Positions 1 to 7,937 of a stretch of 64,000 nucleotides of DNA are shown piece by piece (the stretch's first letter is position 1; each line of letters opens with the position of its first letter). Source of the stretch: CAYUYV01 sp964561475. Its GTDB lineage: Bacteria; Pseudomonadota; Alphaproteobacteria; JAJFIK01. The stretch lies in assembly GCA_964561475.1 (NCBI GenBank), contig CAZLPU010000001.1:131455-195454 (forward strand), written 5' to 3'. The notes beneath the pieces are model-generated. The model saw only the letters and a program-made list of their open reading frames with translations, was not told where the DNA came from and did not search any database. The position numbers were made by a program, and so were the translations under genes.

Positions 1-713
1 GGGCCGACGCCTTCGTTCTCCATCACTTCCCAGGTAAGTCCGGCATCCATGGCTCTGGCATCGGTTGCTTCCAGCAGACGCTTGTTGGCCCGATGGGAGA
101 ATGGCGAATTGGCAAGGATTTCGCGCCCGACCTCTTCGACATCCGTGAAGAAACTGTCATCAGGATAAACCGATTCCGCCAGACCGATCTCCACCGCCTG
201 GGCGCCGGAAACGGCCCGGGCGGTGAACATCATGAATTTGGCCTTGGCGATGCCGATCCGCCTGGGCAGACGCTGGCTCATACCCCAGATCGGGGTGAGG
301 GCGAATCGGGCATGGGTATCGGCGAAGCGGGCACTCTCGGCGGCAAGAATGAAATCGGCCGCGAGGGCGACCTCGAGAGCACCGGTGTAGCAATGGCCAT
401 GCACCGCTGCGATCACCGGTTTGGGCAGGCGCTCCATCAGCCGCAATGTCTCGGAATGCCATCCCCGGGAGGGCACCTCTTCGCCCGCCGCAATGTCCGC
501 CAGATCGTGACCGGCGGAAAAACACCGCCCGGCCCCGCGCAGCACGACGCAACCCACACTGTCATCCCGTTTAATGTCTTCCACATGGGAACGCAGCAGG
601 CGGAACATCTCCACCGTGAGGGCATTGAGCTTGTCAGGCCGGTTCAAGGTCAGGGTGCATAACCCGTCCCGGTCCTCACGGGTGACTGGCGCATCCATCG
701 TTACGTCATTCAT
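1..713 (-). CDS. Enoyl-CoA hydratase/isomerase (crotonase) family protein, cut by the left window edge
   Basis: Reads leftwards from ATG at 713 and is still open at base 1, so the C-terminus is missing (237 codons visible). The crotonase fold is recognisable: TLTLNRPDKLNAL near the N-terminus, the oxyanion-hole segment SAGHDLADI, then HGHCYTGALEVALAADF and GLAESVYP. Where classical hydratases have a Glu-bearing P-E-x-x-x-G segment, this one has DTHARFALTPIWGMSQRLPRRIG, as in EchA-type paralogues. The reaction may therefore not be simple 2-enoyl hydration. Its ATG overlaps the P450 stop by four bases (ATGA), so the two are co-transcribed and presumably act on the same CoA or terpenoid/sterol-type substrate (inference). 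Confidence 0.9.
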   Translation of the reverse strand, partial: MNDVTMDAPVTREDRDGLCTLTLNRPDKLNALTVEMFRLLRSHVEDIKRDDSVGCVVLRGAGRCFSAGHDLADIAAGEEVPSRGWHSETLRLMERLPKPVIAAVHGHCYTGALEVALAADFILAAESARFADTHARFALTPIWGMSQRLPRRIGIAKAKFMMFTARAVSGAQAVEIGLAESVYPDDSFFTDVEEVGREILANSPFSHRANKRLLEATDARAMDAGLTWEVMENEGVG

Positions 714-2035
714 GTCCGACCTCCCAGATCGACCTCAAGGCGTGAAATGGCGTGCACGAAGTTATTCGGCGCCACATCCATTGCGCCGGTCCAGCGGATG
801 TCCGGGAACCGGGCCAGGATCTGTCGATAGGCCGCCTCGAGCTGCATGTTGGCCACCCGCTGGCCCAGGCAGACATGGGGACCCATACCGAAAGCGATAT
901 GGTCCTTGGCGTTGGGCCGGTCCACATCGAACTGGTCCGGATCCGGAAAGACCGACGGATCGCGGTTCGCCGCGCCGTAATACATGATGACCTTTTCGCC
1001 CTCGGCCACCTGCTGTTCGCCGATCCGCGCATCCCGCGTGGCCGTCCGGCGCATATAGATCACCGGCGAGACCATCCGGATCGCCTCATGCGTCATGTTG
1101 GCGATCTTTTCCGGGTGCTGAAGAAGCTTCTGCTTTTCCGCCGGGAACTGAGTCAAAAGCTTCATGGTGCCGGACAGTGAATTGCGGGTGGTGTCGTTGC
1201 CCGCGAAGACGATAAGCAGCCAGGAGCCGTCCAGAAATTCGTCCGACAAAAGATCACCGTCGATGCGCGCATGGGCGATGGCCGAGAGCAGGTCCTGGCG
1301 CGGATCCGCTCTCCTGGATTTCAGCACATATTGTCCGTAGTCAAACATATCCTGGATCGCGGCGAGGAACCGGGCAAGGAAGTCCTGGTCCACTTCCCCG
1401 AGATCCTGCTGCTGCATGGTGTAGGACGCGACTTCCAGATAGTGCATCCACTCGACAAGCTTGGGGCGGTCCGCTTCATCCACCCCGAGGATCTCGCACA
1501 AGGTGAACAGCGGCAGTTCGGCTGAAAAATGCTCGACCATATCAAGACGGGGCCCCCGGGCGGCCATGCCGTCGAGCAGGCTCGTCACCTTGACACCCAC
1601 TTTTTTGCGCAGCTCCTGGATGTATCCCGGCGTGAAGAAGCCCATGTGCTCCCGACGCAGGGGAATGTGGTAGGGCTGATCCAGGCAGATCATCGTATCG
1701 AGGGAGGAGCGGTGGAGGAGGGGATGACGGGTGTCCGGGGTCCCATAGCTCATCAGGATGCCGCCCCGCTGAGACGAAAACGTCTCCGTGTCGAGTTCAA
1801 CGGCGCGAATGTCGTCAAAACGGGTCAGGGCCCAAAAGCCGGGAAATTGCGGAACCTCGAACCAGCATACCGGGGCCGTTTCACGCATGGTCCGAAAGGC
1901 CTCATAGGGCTGACCGGCGGTGAAGGCGGCATTGTCCGCGAGATTGACCGGAGCTTCCGCCCGATAGGCGCGTTCGTATTTAGGGCCCCTGGCCTGGAAA
2001 TCTTCTTGGTAGGTTTCGCTGACTGGTTGCAGCAT
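710..2035 (-). CDS. Cytochrome P450
   Basis: Soluble bacterial P450 of 441 aa, a full-length size. Hallmarks in order: I-helix oxygen-activation motif FAGNDTTRN, K-helix EAIR (ExxR), and heme-binding loop FGMGPHVCLGQR with Cys389 as proximal thiolate ligand. The C-terminal segment NNFVHAISRLEV recalls the CYP125/CYP142 sterol and CYP124 methyl-branched lipid hydroxylases, but I cannot assign a subfamily by eye. No ferredoxin or reductase gene adjoins it. It is the first gene of a minus-strand pair with the crotonase, and diverges from ccmA across a 308-bp gap. Hydroxylation of an alkyl or side-chain carbon ahead of CoA-dependent beta-oxidation is the likely role (inference). Confidence 0.93.
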   Translation of the reverse strand: MLQPVSETYQEDFQARGPKYERAYRAEAPVNLADNAAFTAGQPYEAFRTMRETAPVCWFEVPQFPGFWALTRFDDIRAVELDTETFSSQRGGILMSYGTPDTRHPLLHRSSLDTMICLDQPYHIPLRREHMGFFTPGYIQELRKKVGVKVTSLLDGMAARGPRLDMVEHFSAELPLFTLCEILGVDEADRPKLVEWMHYLEVASYTMQQQDLGEVDQDFLARFLAAIQDMFDYGQYVLKSRRADPRQDLLSAIAHARIDGDLLSDEFLDGSWLLIVFAGNDTTRNSLSGTMKLLTQFPAEKQKLLQHPEKIANMTHEAIRMVSPVIYMRRTATRDARIGEQQVAEGEKVIMYYGAANRDPSVFPDPDQFDVDRPNAKDHIAFGMGPHVCLGQRVANMQLEAAYRQILARFPDIRWTGAMDVAPNNFVHAISRLEVDLGGRT

Positions 2036-2180
2036 GGTGCTTCCCTCCCTCTATCTGGTACTCATTTCTTCCACTCGCCCAAGATTTGGATCAACAACCA
2101 GCGAGAACACTCATGATCCAATGGCCAGGCGATTGGTGATGAGAGTACGATGGCGCCTACCAATGGTGAAGCGGCTGCCG

Positions 2181-2255
2181 GATGGTCCGCTTGAGAACGG
2201 CCCGCTTGAGAGCTGCACTCTTGAAAATGGGCTCCGTGAAAATCGCGCACTGGGT
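2181..2255. repeat. Degenerate 15-bp tandem array in the P450/ccmA intergenic region
   Basis: Five consecutive 15-base units: gatggtccgcttgag, aacggcccgcttgag, agctgcactcttgaa, aatgggctccgtgaa, aatcgcgcactgggt. The first two match closely and the others decay. They lie in the 308-bp gap between the P450 start (2035) and ccmA (2344). No convincing gene occupies the gap, which should also hold both divergent promoters. The same 15-bp period recurs with different unit sequences elsewhere in the window. Confidence 0.8.
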
Positions 2256-2343
2256 TTGGTCGAAATGGAATAGGTCTGGTCCGGTCAAAGCCCGGGTCGG
2301 CGGACGCTCCGGGTTCTGCTTCGGGGCGTGACAGTGAGGCGCT

Positions 2344-3090
2344 ATGTCTGAGGGGAAGGAGCGGCCATTTACGCCGGTCCAGATGAAGATCGACGGTGTG
2401 GCTTGCCAGAGGGGTGAGCGGCTTCTCTTCGGCGGCTTTTCCACAAGCATGGGCCCCGGGGACGCTCTGGTTGTGCGCGGCCCCAACGGGGTTGGCAAAT
2501 CGACCCTGCTCCGTGTGCTGGCTGGGCTGGGCCGGGCCGCCCGGGGCACTGTGCGTTATGAAGGGCCCGGCGGCATCGTGATGGAGCCGGCCGATACGGC
2601 GGCCTATCTGGGCCACGCCGACGGCGTCAAGGGCGCCCTTTCGGTGCAGGAAAACCTGCGCTTCTGGGCCCATCTTCACGGGGGTGCAAAAGCCCTGGAG
2701 CCGGTTGCCCGGCAACTCCATCTCGATGACATGATGCACCGGCCGGCTGGTGTGCTTTCCGCAGGGCAACGGCGGCGTCTGGCCTTTGGCCGCCTGCTTC
2801 TCGCTGGCCGCCCGGTCTGGATTCTGGACGAGCCCTCCACTGCCCTCGACGACACCGCGACGAAACTTCTGGAAAGTCTGATTACGGACCATAGAGCCCT
2901 GGGCGGGCTGTGTGTGGTCGCCCTTCACGGCGCGTTGTCCCTGCCCGGGGCAGCCCTGTGCCGTATTGCGACACAAGCCAAGGCCGGAGATGTCACCAAG
3001 GGGGATGGCACAAACGGCGATGGCCCGAACGGGAATGGCCCGAGCGTGAATGGCAAAGGGATGCACGGTATAGGGGAGGCCGCCCCATGA
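2344..3090 (+). CDS. ccmA: Heme exporter ATP-binding protein CcmA
   Basis: ABC ATPase (248 aa) of the CcmABCDE machinery, which releases holo-CcmE for periplasmic cytochrome c maturation. Walker A GPNGVGKST (residues 46-54), signature LSAGQRRR and Walker B VWILDEPSTALDD are intact. An alternative ATG exists at residue 14 (2383), but neither start has a strong ribosome-binding site. The C-terminus is odd: beyond the ATPase core the protein ends in a Gly/Asn/Asp-rich stretch encoded by a 15-bp tandem array (2989-3063), not a usual CcmA tail. The stop overlaps the ccmB ATG by four bases. Confidence 0.95.
   Translation: MSEGKERPFTPVQMKIDGVACQRGERLLFGGFSTSMGPGDALVVRGPNGVGKSTLLRVLAGLGRAARGTVRYEGPGGIVMEPADTAAYLGHADGVKGALSVQENLRFWAHLHGGAKALEPVARQLHLDDMMHRPAGVLSAGQRRRLAFGRLLLAGRPVWILDEPSTALDDTATKLLESLITDHRALGGLCVVALHGALSLPGAALCRIATQAKAGDVTKGDGTNGDGPNGNGPSVNGKGMHGIGEAAP
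2989..3063 (+). repeat. In-frame 15-bp tandem array at the 3' end of ccmA
   Basis: Five units of 15 bases: gatgtcaccaagggg, gatggcacaaacggc, gatggcccgaacggg, aatggcccgagcgtg, aatggcaaagggatg. They encode a five-residue period (DVTKG, DGTNG, DGPNG, NGPSV, NGKGM) in the dispensable tail of CcmA. The period matches the array upstream of ccmA (2181-2255), although the unit differs. Confidence 0.88.
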
Positions 3091-3767
3091 GCAGTTTCTG
3101 GGCCGGTTTCCAGGCTCTCGTCATGCGGGACCTAATCCTTTCCCTGCGCAGCGGCGGGGGTGCGTTTCTCGCCCTGGTGTTTTTTGCCTTGATTGCTCTG
3201 GTGGTGCCCATCGGCCTTGGGCCGGATCTGCCTTTGTTGAGCCAGGTCGCGCCTGCGATGGCCTGGGTGGCCGCAGCCCTGGCGACACAGATCACCCTCG
3301 ACCGGCTGTTTCAGGCCGATCACGAAGACGGGGGACTGGACGGGCTTGTCCTGTCGCCGCTTCCTTTGGAGGCGGCGGTGCTGGCGAAGTGCACCGCTCA
3401 CTGGTTGACCACCGGGCTGCCCCTCGCTTTGGCGGCGCCGGTGTTCGGCTTGCTCTTTGCCATGGACCCGGGGCGCAGCGTGCCTTTGCTGATTGCTCTG
3501 TTGATCGGCACACCGGCTTTGACCTTTGTGGGCGCTGTTGGGGCGGCACTCACTGTGTCTCTGCGACGCGGCGGTGTGCTTGTGTCCCTGTTGGTTTTGC
3601 CTCTTTACGTGCCCGTGCTTATTTTTGGGGCGGCCAGCGTTGCGGATTTGAGTGCCGGAGAGGTTTTGATGCCCCCTTCGGTCCTTATTCTGGCGGCATT
3701 GACTCTCATCACCGGCGTGATCGCCGCCTGGGCTGGTGCCGCAGCTTTGAGATTGAATGCGGATTGA
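3087..3767 (+). CDS. ccmB: Heme exporter membrane protein CcmB
   Basis: Integral membrane partner of CcmA, 226 aa with about six hydrophobic segments. The N-terminus reads MSSFWAGFQALVMRDL, followed by FALIALVVPIGLGPD, typical of CcmB. The cytoplasmic motif HEDGGLDGLVLSPLPLE, a family signature, is present around residues 75-91. The chosen ATG overlaps the ccmA stop (ATGA), implying translational coupling. A longer frame runs upstream inside ccmA without any membrane or CcmB character, so it was not used. Confidence 0.95.
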   Translation: MSSFWAGFQALVMRDLILSLRSGGGAFLALVFFALIALVVPIGLGPDLPLLSQVAPAMAWVAAALATQITLDRLFQADHEDGGLDGLVLSPLPLEAAVLAKCTAHWLTTGLPLALAAPVFGLLFAMDPGRSVPLLIALLIGTPALTFVGAVGAALTVSLRRGGVLVSLLVLPLYVPVLIFGAASVADLSAGEVLMPPSVLILAALTLITGVIAAWAGAAALRLNAD

Positions 3768-3825
3768 GGCGGTCTGCGTGCCGGCCCGTTACGCAAAGGC
3801 TTCATCCGGTTTGGAAGGACAAACA

Positions 3826-4635
3826 ATGGCAGGAACGACCCGGGAAACCGGCCCCGTCAAAGGCGGTTCCATTTATGTCTGGGCCAATCCGGACAAGTTC
3901 GTGCGACTGGCGGACAGGCTCCTGCCCTGGTTCGCCGGCCTGACACTGATCTGCCTGCCTCTAGGTCTGTTGTGGGGTCTTTTTTACTCCCCGCCGGACT
4001 ATCAGCAGGGTGAGACCGTGCGGATCCTTTATCTTCACGTGCCTTCTGCCTGGATGGCCCTGACCTGTTACACCGCTATTGCGATCTTCAGCTTCATCGG
4101 GTTTGTCCTGCGCCACCCCCTGGCTGACAGCGCCGCCCGGGCCATGGCGCCCATCGGGGCGGCCTTCACCCTGGTGATGCTGATCACCGGTGCCCTGTGG
4201 GGGAAGCCGACCTGGGGCACCTACTGGGTCTGGGATGCCCGGCTGACCTCCGCCCTGATTCTCTTCTTTCTCTATCTGGGCTACATGGCCCTGTGGCAGG
4301 CGATTGAAGATCAGACCAAAGCGGCCCGCGCCGCCGCGGTGCTCGCAATGGTGGGCTTTATCAATGTGCCCATCATCAAGTTTTCCGTGGACTGGTGGAA
4401 CAGCCTGCACCAGCCCGCCAGCATCGTGCGCCTGGATGGTCCGACCATGCATCCCTCCATGCTGACGCCGCTGCTCATCTGCGTTCTGGGCTTCACCGCT
4501 CTTGGATTTACCCTGCACCTGATCCGCCTGAAGACCCATATTCTGGAGCGGCGGATGCGCCGGCTGGCCGTGCCGGAAGCGCCGGCCGCGGTGGTGGTGG
4601 AGCAGACGCCCGCGGCTCAAGGAGGATCGCTCTGA
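3826..4635 (+). CDS. ccmC: Heme ABC transporter permease / heme handling protein CcmC
   Basis: Presents heme at the outer face of the cytoplasmic membrane for covalent attachment to CcmE. The protein is 269 aa with six predicted transmembrane helices. It carries the tryptophan-rich heme-handling motif WGKPTWGTYWVWDARLTS of the HemAT/CcmC-CcmF superfamily, and conserved histidines in YLHVPSAWM and after the WWD region (SLHQPAS). ATG 3826 was chosen because GGAAGGA lies eight bases upstream. An upstream in-frame start at 3757 would add residues overlapping ccmB. The stop shares one base with the ccmD ATG. Confidence 0.96.
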   Translation: MAGTTRETGPVKGGSIYVWANPDKFVRLADRLLPWFAGLTLICLPLGLLWGLFYSPPDYQQGETVRILYLHVPSAWMALTCYTAIAIFSFIGFVLRHPLADSAARAMAPIGAAFTLVMLITGALWGKPTWGTYWVWDARLTSALILFFLYLGYMALWQAIEDQTKAARAAAVLAMVGFINVPIIKFSVDWWNSLHQPASIVRLDGPTMHPSMLTPLLICVLGFTALGFTLHLIRLKTHILERRMRRLAVPEAPAAVVVEQTPAAQGGSL

Positions 4636-4793
4636 TGGAAAACCAGCTCTTTTACGTTTGGGCATCCTATGGCGCGGCGGTGGTGATTTTCACCACCCTG
4701 ATTTGGGCCACTCTGTCCCGATACCTGTCCGTGCGGCGGGTTCTTGCCGAGGCCGGTACCCAAGACAGTCAATCCGATGGAGGGAAGCCATGA
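4635..4793 (+). CDS. ccmD: Heme exporter protein CcmD
   Basis: Small single-span membrane protein (52 aa) that stabilises the CcmABC-CcmE complex. It starts MENQLFYVWASYGAAVVIF, with one hydrophobic helix followed by a basic cytoplasmic segment (LSRYLSVRRVLAEA), as in other CcmD proteins. The start overlaps the ccmC stop by one base (TGATG) and the stop overlaps the ccmE ATG (ATGA). Assignment rests on size, position and the FYVWASYG pattern. Confidence 0.9.
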   Translation: MENQLFYVWASYGAAVVIFTTLIWATLSRYLSVRRVLAEAGTQDSQSDGGKP

Positions 4794-5251
4794 CCCGTCA
4801 GCAAAAGCGGCTGGTTCTTGTCGGCGTGTCCGGCTTCGTGATTGCCATTGCCACAGCCATGACCCTGTTCGCGCTCAGTGGCACGGTGACCTTTTTCTAC
4901 AGCCCCGGCGATCTCGCCGTGCTGGAGGAAAAGCCCGAGGGTGTGATCCGCGTCGGAGGGCTTGTGGTTCCCGGTTCGGTCAACCAGGGCGATGACGGCG
5001 CCGTGGCCTTTTCCTTGACTGATCAGCGGGGTGAAGTGGTGGTGCGCTATGCCGGGATCCTGCCGGATCTGTTCCGGGAAGGTCAGGGGATTGTCGTCCA
5101 GGGCCGCCTTGTGCCGGAAGGGCATGTGGAGGCCAGCCAGGTGCTGGCCAAACACGATGAGACCTATATGCCGCCGGAAGTCGCCGATGCCCTGAAAAAA
5201 CAGGGTCATTGGCGGGAAGGCGAAGGAGAGCCGTACAACGGAGCACAGTGA
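4790..5251 (+). CDS. ccmE: Cytochrome c maturation heme chaperone CcmE
   Basis: Periplasmic heme chaperone (153 aa) anchored by one N-terminal helix (residues 8-30). Key features are RVGGLVVPGSV in the OB-fold and LAKHDETYMPPEV, in which His122 is the expected covalent heme-binding residue. The operon ends here. ccmF, ccmG and ccmH, needed for transfer to apocytochromes, are not in the window and must lie elsewhere if the system works. The window's c-type cytochromes (soxA, soxX, the cytochrome at 41441) are plausible clients. Confidence 0.96.
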   Translation: MTRQQKRLVLVGVSGFVIAIATAMTLFALSGTVTFFYSPGDLAVLEEKPEGVIRVGGLVVPGSVNQGDDGAVAFSLTDQRGEVVVRYAGILPDLFREGQGIVVQGRLVPEGHVEASQVLAKHDETYMPPEVADALKKQGHWREGEGEPYNGAQ

Positions 5252-5305
5252 GGGTCAGGCCCTTTTGAAGCCCCGTCAGTCCAAGCCAAGCTCAGCGCCG
5301 GTCCA

Positions 5306-6304
5306 TCACCGGACCGGCGTATCGATGCGGTCGATCCGTGGTGGTTCCGTCAGCCTGGGCAGCCAATCGGTGCTTTCAAACCAGTAGGACCGGGTCTTGG
5401 CCAGGAAACCGTCCAGATACCGCGCCGTGATCCATGCGTTGAGATAAGCAAGCAGTGCCCCATTGCTCCGCTGAACGGCAAAAGCGATGGCCGTTTCGCC
5501 GAGCGCCTCGTCCAGGGCCAGGCTGAACCGGTCCGGCGACTGGGCGATCAGAACCTCCGGATAAGGGGTGCCCGCCACCAGCAGTCCAATCCGGTTCTCC
5601 AGGAGCGCATCCTTGGCGGCCTGTTCGTTGTCGAACAGGCGGAACCGGGCATTGGGCAGGCGGCTCATGGCCATCCGTTCCGCCGCGCTGCCCCGGGCCA
5701 CTCCCAGGGTGACCGCCGGTGAATTGAAATCGGCAAGCTCATCGCCCTTGGCGCCCGTTTCTGACCGAATGATCTGAATGGCGTTCCGGGCATAGGGCTG
5801 GGAAAAGCTGGCCCGGCGGGCATGGGCCGGGGTGATCGGCAGGGCTGAGACCACGATATCGATGGCGCCGCGCTCCAGCGCGGAAATCAGTTCATCCGCG
5901 CCGAGGGGGACGATGTTCACATCGACCTGGAGATCCGCCCCGACAGCCAGGGCAATATCGATCTCATGACCGATGAGCACACCGGAGGCATCTCTCATGG
6001 CATAGGGGGCCAGCAACGCCGTCCCCGCCCGCAAGGTGCCCCGCTCGAGGATAGGCGCGAGACCATCACTGGCCTCGTTCTGAGCCCGCGATGGGGCCAG
6101 GGATGAGAAAAGGGCCACGGTCACAAGGGCCGCGACCACGCCGAGACGGGACTGGGAAGGCTTGACTGGAGAGGATGTCGCAGACGGCCCGTTCCCGGCT
6201 CCCACCTGCGAAAGCCGTCTGGAGACTGGCAAGGGCTGGCATCCCAGCGGATCCCGGAACCGGCGCCAGCCGGAGAGAAATGCAGCAGCCAGATGCTCTA
6301 CCAT
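5306..6304 (-). CDS. Extracellular solute-binding protein, family 3 type (amino-acid-binding-like)
   Basis: Periplasmic binding protein of 332 aa. After an unusually long N-terminal region (about 50 residues) there is a hydrophobic export segment, VVAALVTVALFSSLAPSRAQ. The SBP_bac_3 fold then shows as LERGTLRAGTALLAPYAMRD, GHEIDIALAVGADL, DELISALERGAIDIVVSALPITPAHARRASFSQPY, and LGVARGSAAERM in lobe 2. ATG 6304 is preceded by AAGGAA. No ABC permease or ATPase is nearby, so it may be an orphan binding protein or a sensor/lytic-enzyme-like relative. Ligand unknown. Confidence 0.82.
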   Translation of the reverse strand: MVEHLAAAFLSGWRRFRDPLGCQPLPVSRRLSQVGAGNGPSATSSPVKPSQSRLGVVAALVTVALFSSLAPSRAQNEASDGLAPILERGTLRAGTALLAPYAMRDASGVLIGHEIDIALAVGADLQVDVNIVPLGADELISALERGAIDIVVSALPITPAHARRASFSQPYARNAIQIIRSETGAKGDELADFNSPAVTLGVARGSAAERMAMSRLPNARFRLFDNEQAAKDALLENRIGLLVAGTPYPEVLIAQSPDRFSLALDEALGETAIAFAVQRSNGALLAYLNAWITARYLDGFLAKTRSYWFESTDWLPRLTEPPRIDRIDTPVR

Positions 6305-6674
6305 CGCAACACGTTCCTTTTTAATCGGTCAGCACGGTCGAAACCCGGAACCCCTGCATGGGTCCAGCCTGCGCAAGGGGACGAGGCCCAACCGGTCACA
6401 AGCGCCTTCAAGACGACTCAATCGCGGCACTCTATCCCTGTTCGCGATTTGTGTGGGCAGGAGCATTCCCTCAATGGCGGGGCCTTTTGAAGGCTTGGTC
6501 CTTGAGTGTCCTAAGACGCTTGGTTCTGGCCTGCACCACACACAGGTGCCCGCGGTGGTCCGGCCCTTGCTTTGCATCCATGGCGGAGTGGAATCGGGGT
6601 TATGACTGTCATGGGTGCGCGGCTGCCGGGCTTGACTGACGGCGACCGTGGTGGGGAAGGGTAAAGGCATTCTT
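6305..6674. other. Intergenic region without a recognisable gene
   Basis: This 370-bp stretch separates the divergent binding protein (start 6304) and the lipoprotein (start 6675). Short open frames here have no family resemblance. It should carry both promoters, but I could not mark convincing -35/-10 elements. A purine-rich GGGGAAGGG just upstream of 6675 is the likely ribosome-binding site of the lipoprotein. Confidence 0.5.
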
Positions 6675-7388
6675 ATGACAAAGACATCCATGCGGTCCGG
6701 CTTCGGATCTTGTGCGCGTTCTGCTGTGGTGGCGGCGGTCGTTGTGGGGGCGGGCCTGCTTGTCGGCGGGTGTTCCCTGTTCGGGGGCGGGGGAAGCGGC
6801 GCGGCCCCTGTCGCATCCTGGCCCTCCGGATCCCGTGTCATTCAATGTGAATCCCGCAGTTTCTCGAAGACCACATGTCCTGCCAATGTGAGCGAAGGGG
6901 TCCGGCTGGTGCGTCAGATTTCCGGACGGTGCGAAGAAGGCCGGAGCTGGGGTGTCGAGGAAGCCGCGGTCTGGGTGGATTTCGGCTGTTCCGGTGAATT
7001 TGAACTGCTTGCATCCCAGGCGGCCGGTGTCTCCGGCGGGCTCGACAATCCGGCGGACCCCAATGAGCCATCCCCGGCATCCGCCACCGCCGGACTCGAT
7101 TTCGGCTCCACGGAACGCAACGAAGCGGTTCTGGCCTGCGCGTCCTATGCTGATTTCAAGGCGCGGGAGGCCGGTGCCATCGGCGCCCAGGTGGACCGGG
7201 TGATCCGCATGCGCCGCGTCGATAACCGGCACTATCAGGTTCAGGGCTACATCCGTGGCCGGTACGACCGGGAATTTCTCAGATCCCTGGACCGGGAAGA
7301 CAAGCCCCGTCCGCGACCGGTGTTTTACATCGATTGTGAAACGGTGCAGGGCCAGGTCATCCATTTCGAATACAATAATTTCCTCTGA
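6675..7388 (+). CDS. Putative lipoprotein of unknown function
   Basis: 237 aa with a lipoprotein signal: hydrophobic VVAAVVVGAGLLVGG followed by Cys in a lipobox-like GGC, then a Gly/Ser linker. The mature part has several cysteines (IQCESRSFSKTTCPAN, GRCEEG, FGCSGEF, LACASY, YIDCETV), consistent with disulfides in the periplasm. It resembles DUF3011-type lectin-like repeats (CES..FSKTTC, Ser/Thr-rich with W-G and CxxGR segments), but this is a weak call. ATG 6675 was preferred over an upstream in-frame start because GGGGAAGGG lies just before it. Confidence 0.75.
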   Translation: MTKTSMRSGFGSCARSAVVAAVVVGAGLLVGGCSLFGGGGSGAAPVASWPSGSRVIQCESRSFSKTTCPANVSEGVRLVRQISGRCEEGRSWGVEEAAVWVDFGCSGEFELLASQAAGVSGGLDNPADPNEPSPASATAGLDFGSTERNEAVLACASYADFKAREAGAIGAQVDRVIRMRRVDNRHYQVQGYIRGRYDREFLRSLDREDKPRPRPVFYIDCETVQGQVIHFEYNNFL

Positions 7389-7937
7389 TTACGGACGGCC
7401 ATGACCCGCTAGTGGTTCGGCCCAGACGGATGATGCAGGCGTAGGCCGCCCTCCGGTCCCGCTGGAGGGCGCGCGGCCCTGACCGGTCCGCGCTCAGGGC
7501 TGGTCTCTTTCGCAGTGCCGTTCATCCATCCGCTTCTGCGCGCAGGCTCGCACCGGCGTATGGGGCCAACCTTGCCCCCCAGCCCCATTTCTCTATCCAT
7601 TTCTCTGGCGACCTTTCTCTCCATCTGCACACGTTTTCGCACTGCAGCGGTTTGCGTGCAATCGCTTTCGGCATGACTTTGCGAGTGTTTGCGTCATTTG
7701 ACAAAATGTCATTGGTTTCGGATGTGGTGTTCCAACTTCATGATAATTTGTCATGACACTTTTTGCCCCCGATTTGCCCCATTCAATGCTTGCCTAATCT
7801 TCAGTAATACTGCGGTGCAGCATCAAATGTGCCTTAACAGCGGCGCAGATGGGGTGCTATCGTGAGGCAGAAAATGTTCCAACATCACGGTCATGGGCCC
7901 GATAACGCTTCAGACCGGTATCGCAGGGGGAAATGTC
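7389..7937 (+). promoter_or_regulatory. Long leader/promoter region of the first TonB-dependent receptor, with two dyads
   Basis: This 549-bp gap shifts from GC-rich to AT-rich before the receptor. A GC hairpin (arms 7447-7454 and 7464-7471) follows the lipoprotein but has no T-run. Further on lie TGACAAAATGTCA (7699-7711, 5-bp arms) and the perfect palindrome TGTCATGACA (7749-7758). Both are built from the half-site TGACA/TGTCA and lie about 50 bp apart, a layout expected of operators. Segment 7832-7862 resembles 11073-11103 upstream of the paralogous receptor. No gene is supported here. Confidence 0.5.

Noticed and set aside
2062..3066. 334-codon minus-strand open frame spanning the ccmA gene
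   Set aside because: Antisense to ccmA, with repetitive content caused by the 15-bp arrays and no family resemblance.
7447..7471. GC hairpin after the lipoprotein as a terminator
   Set aside because: The 8-bp stem is good but no T-run follows on either strand, so it is noted only as a hairpin.
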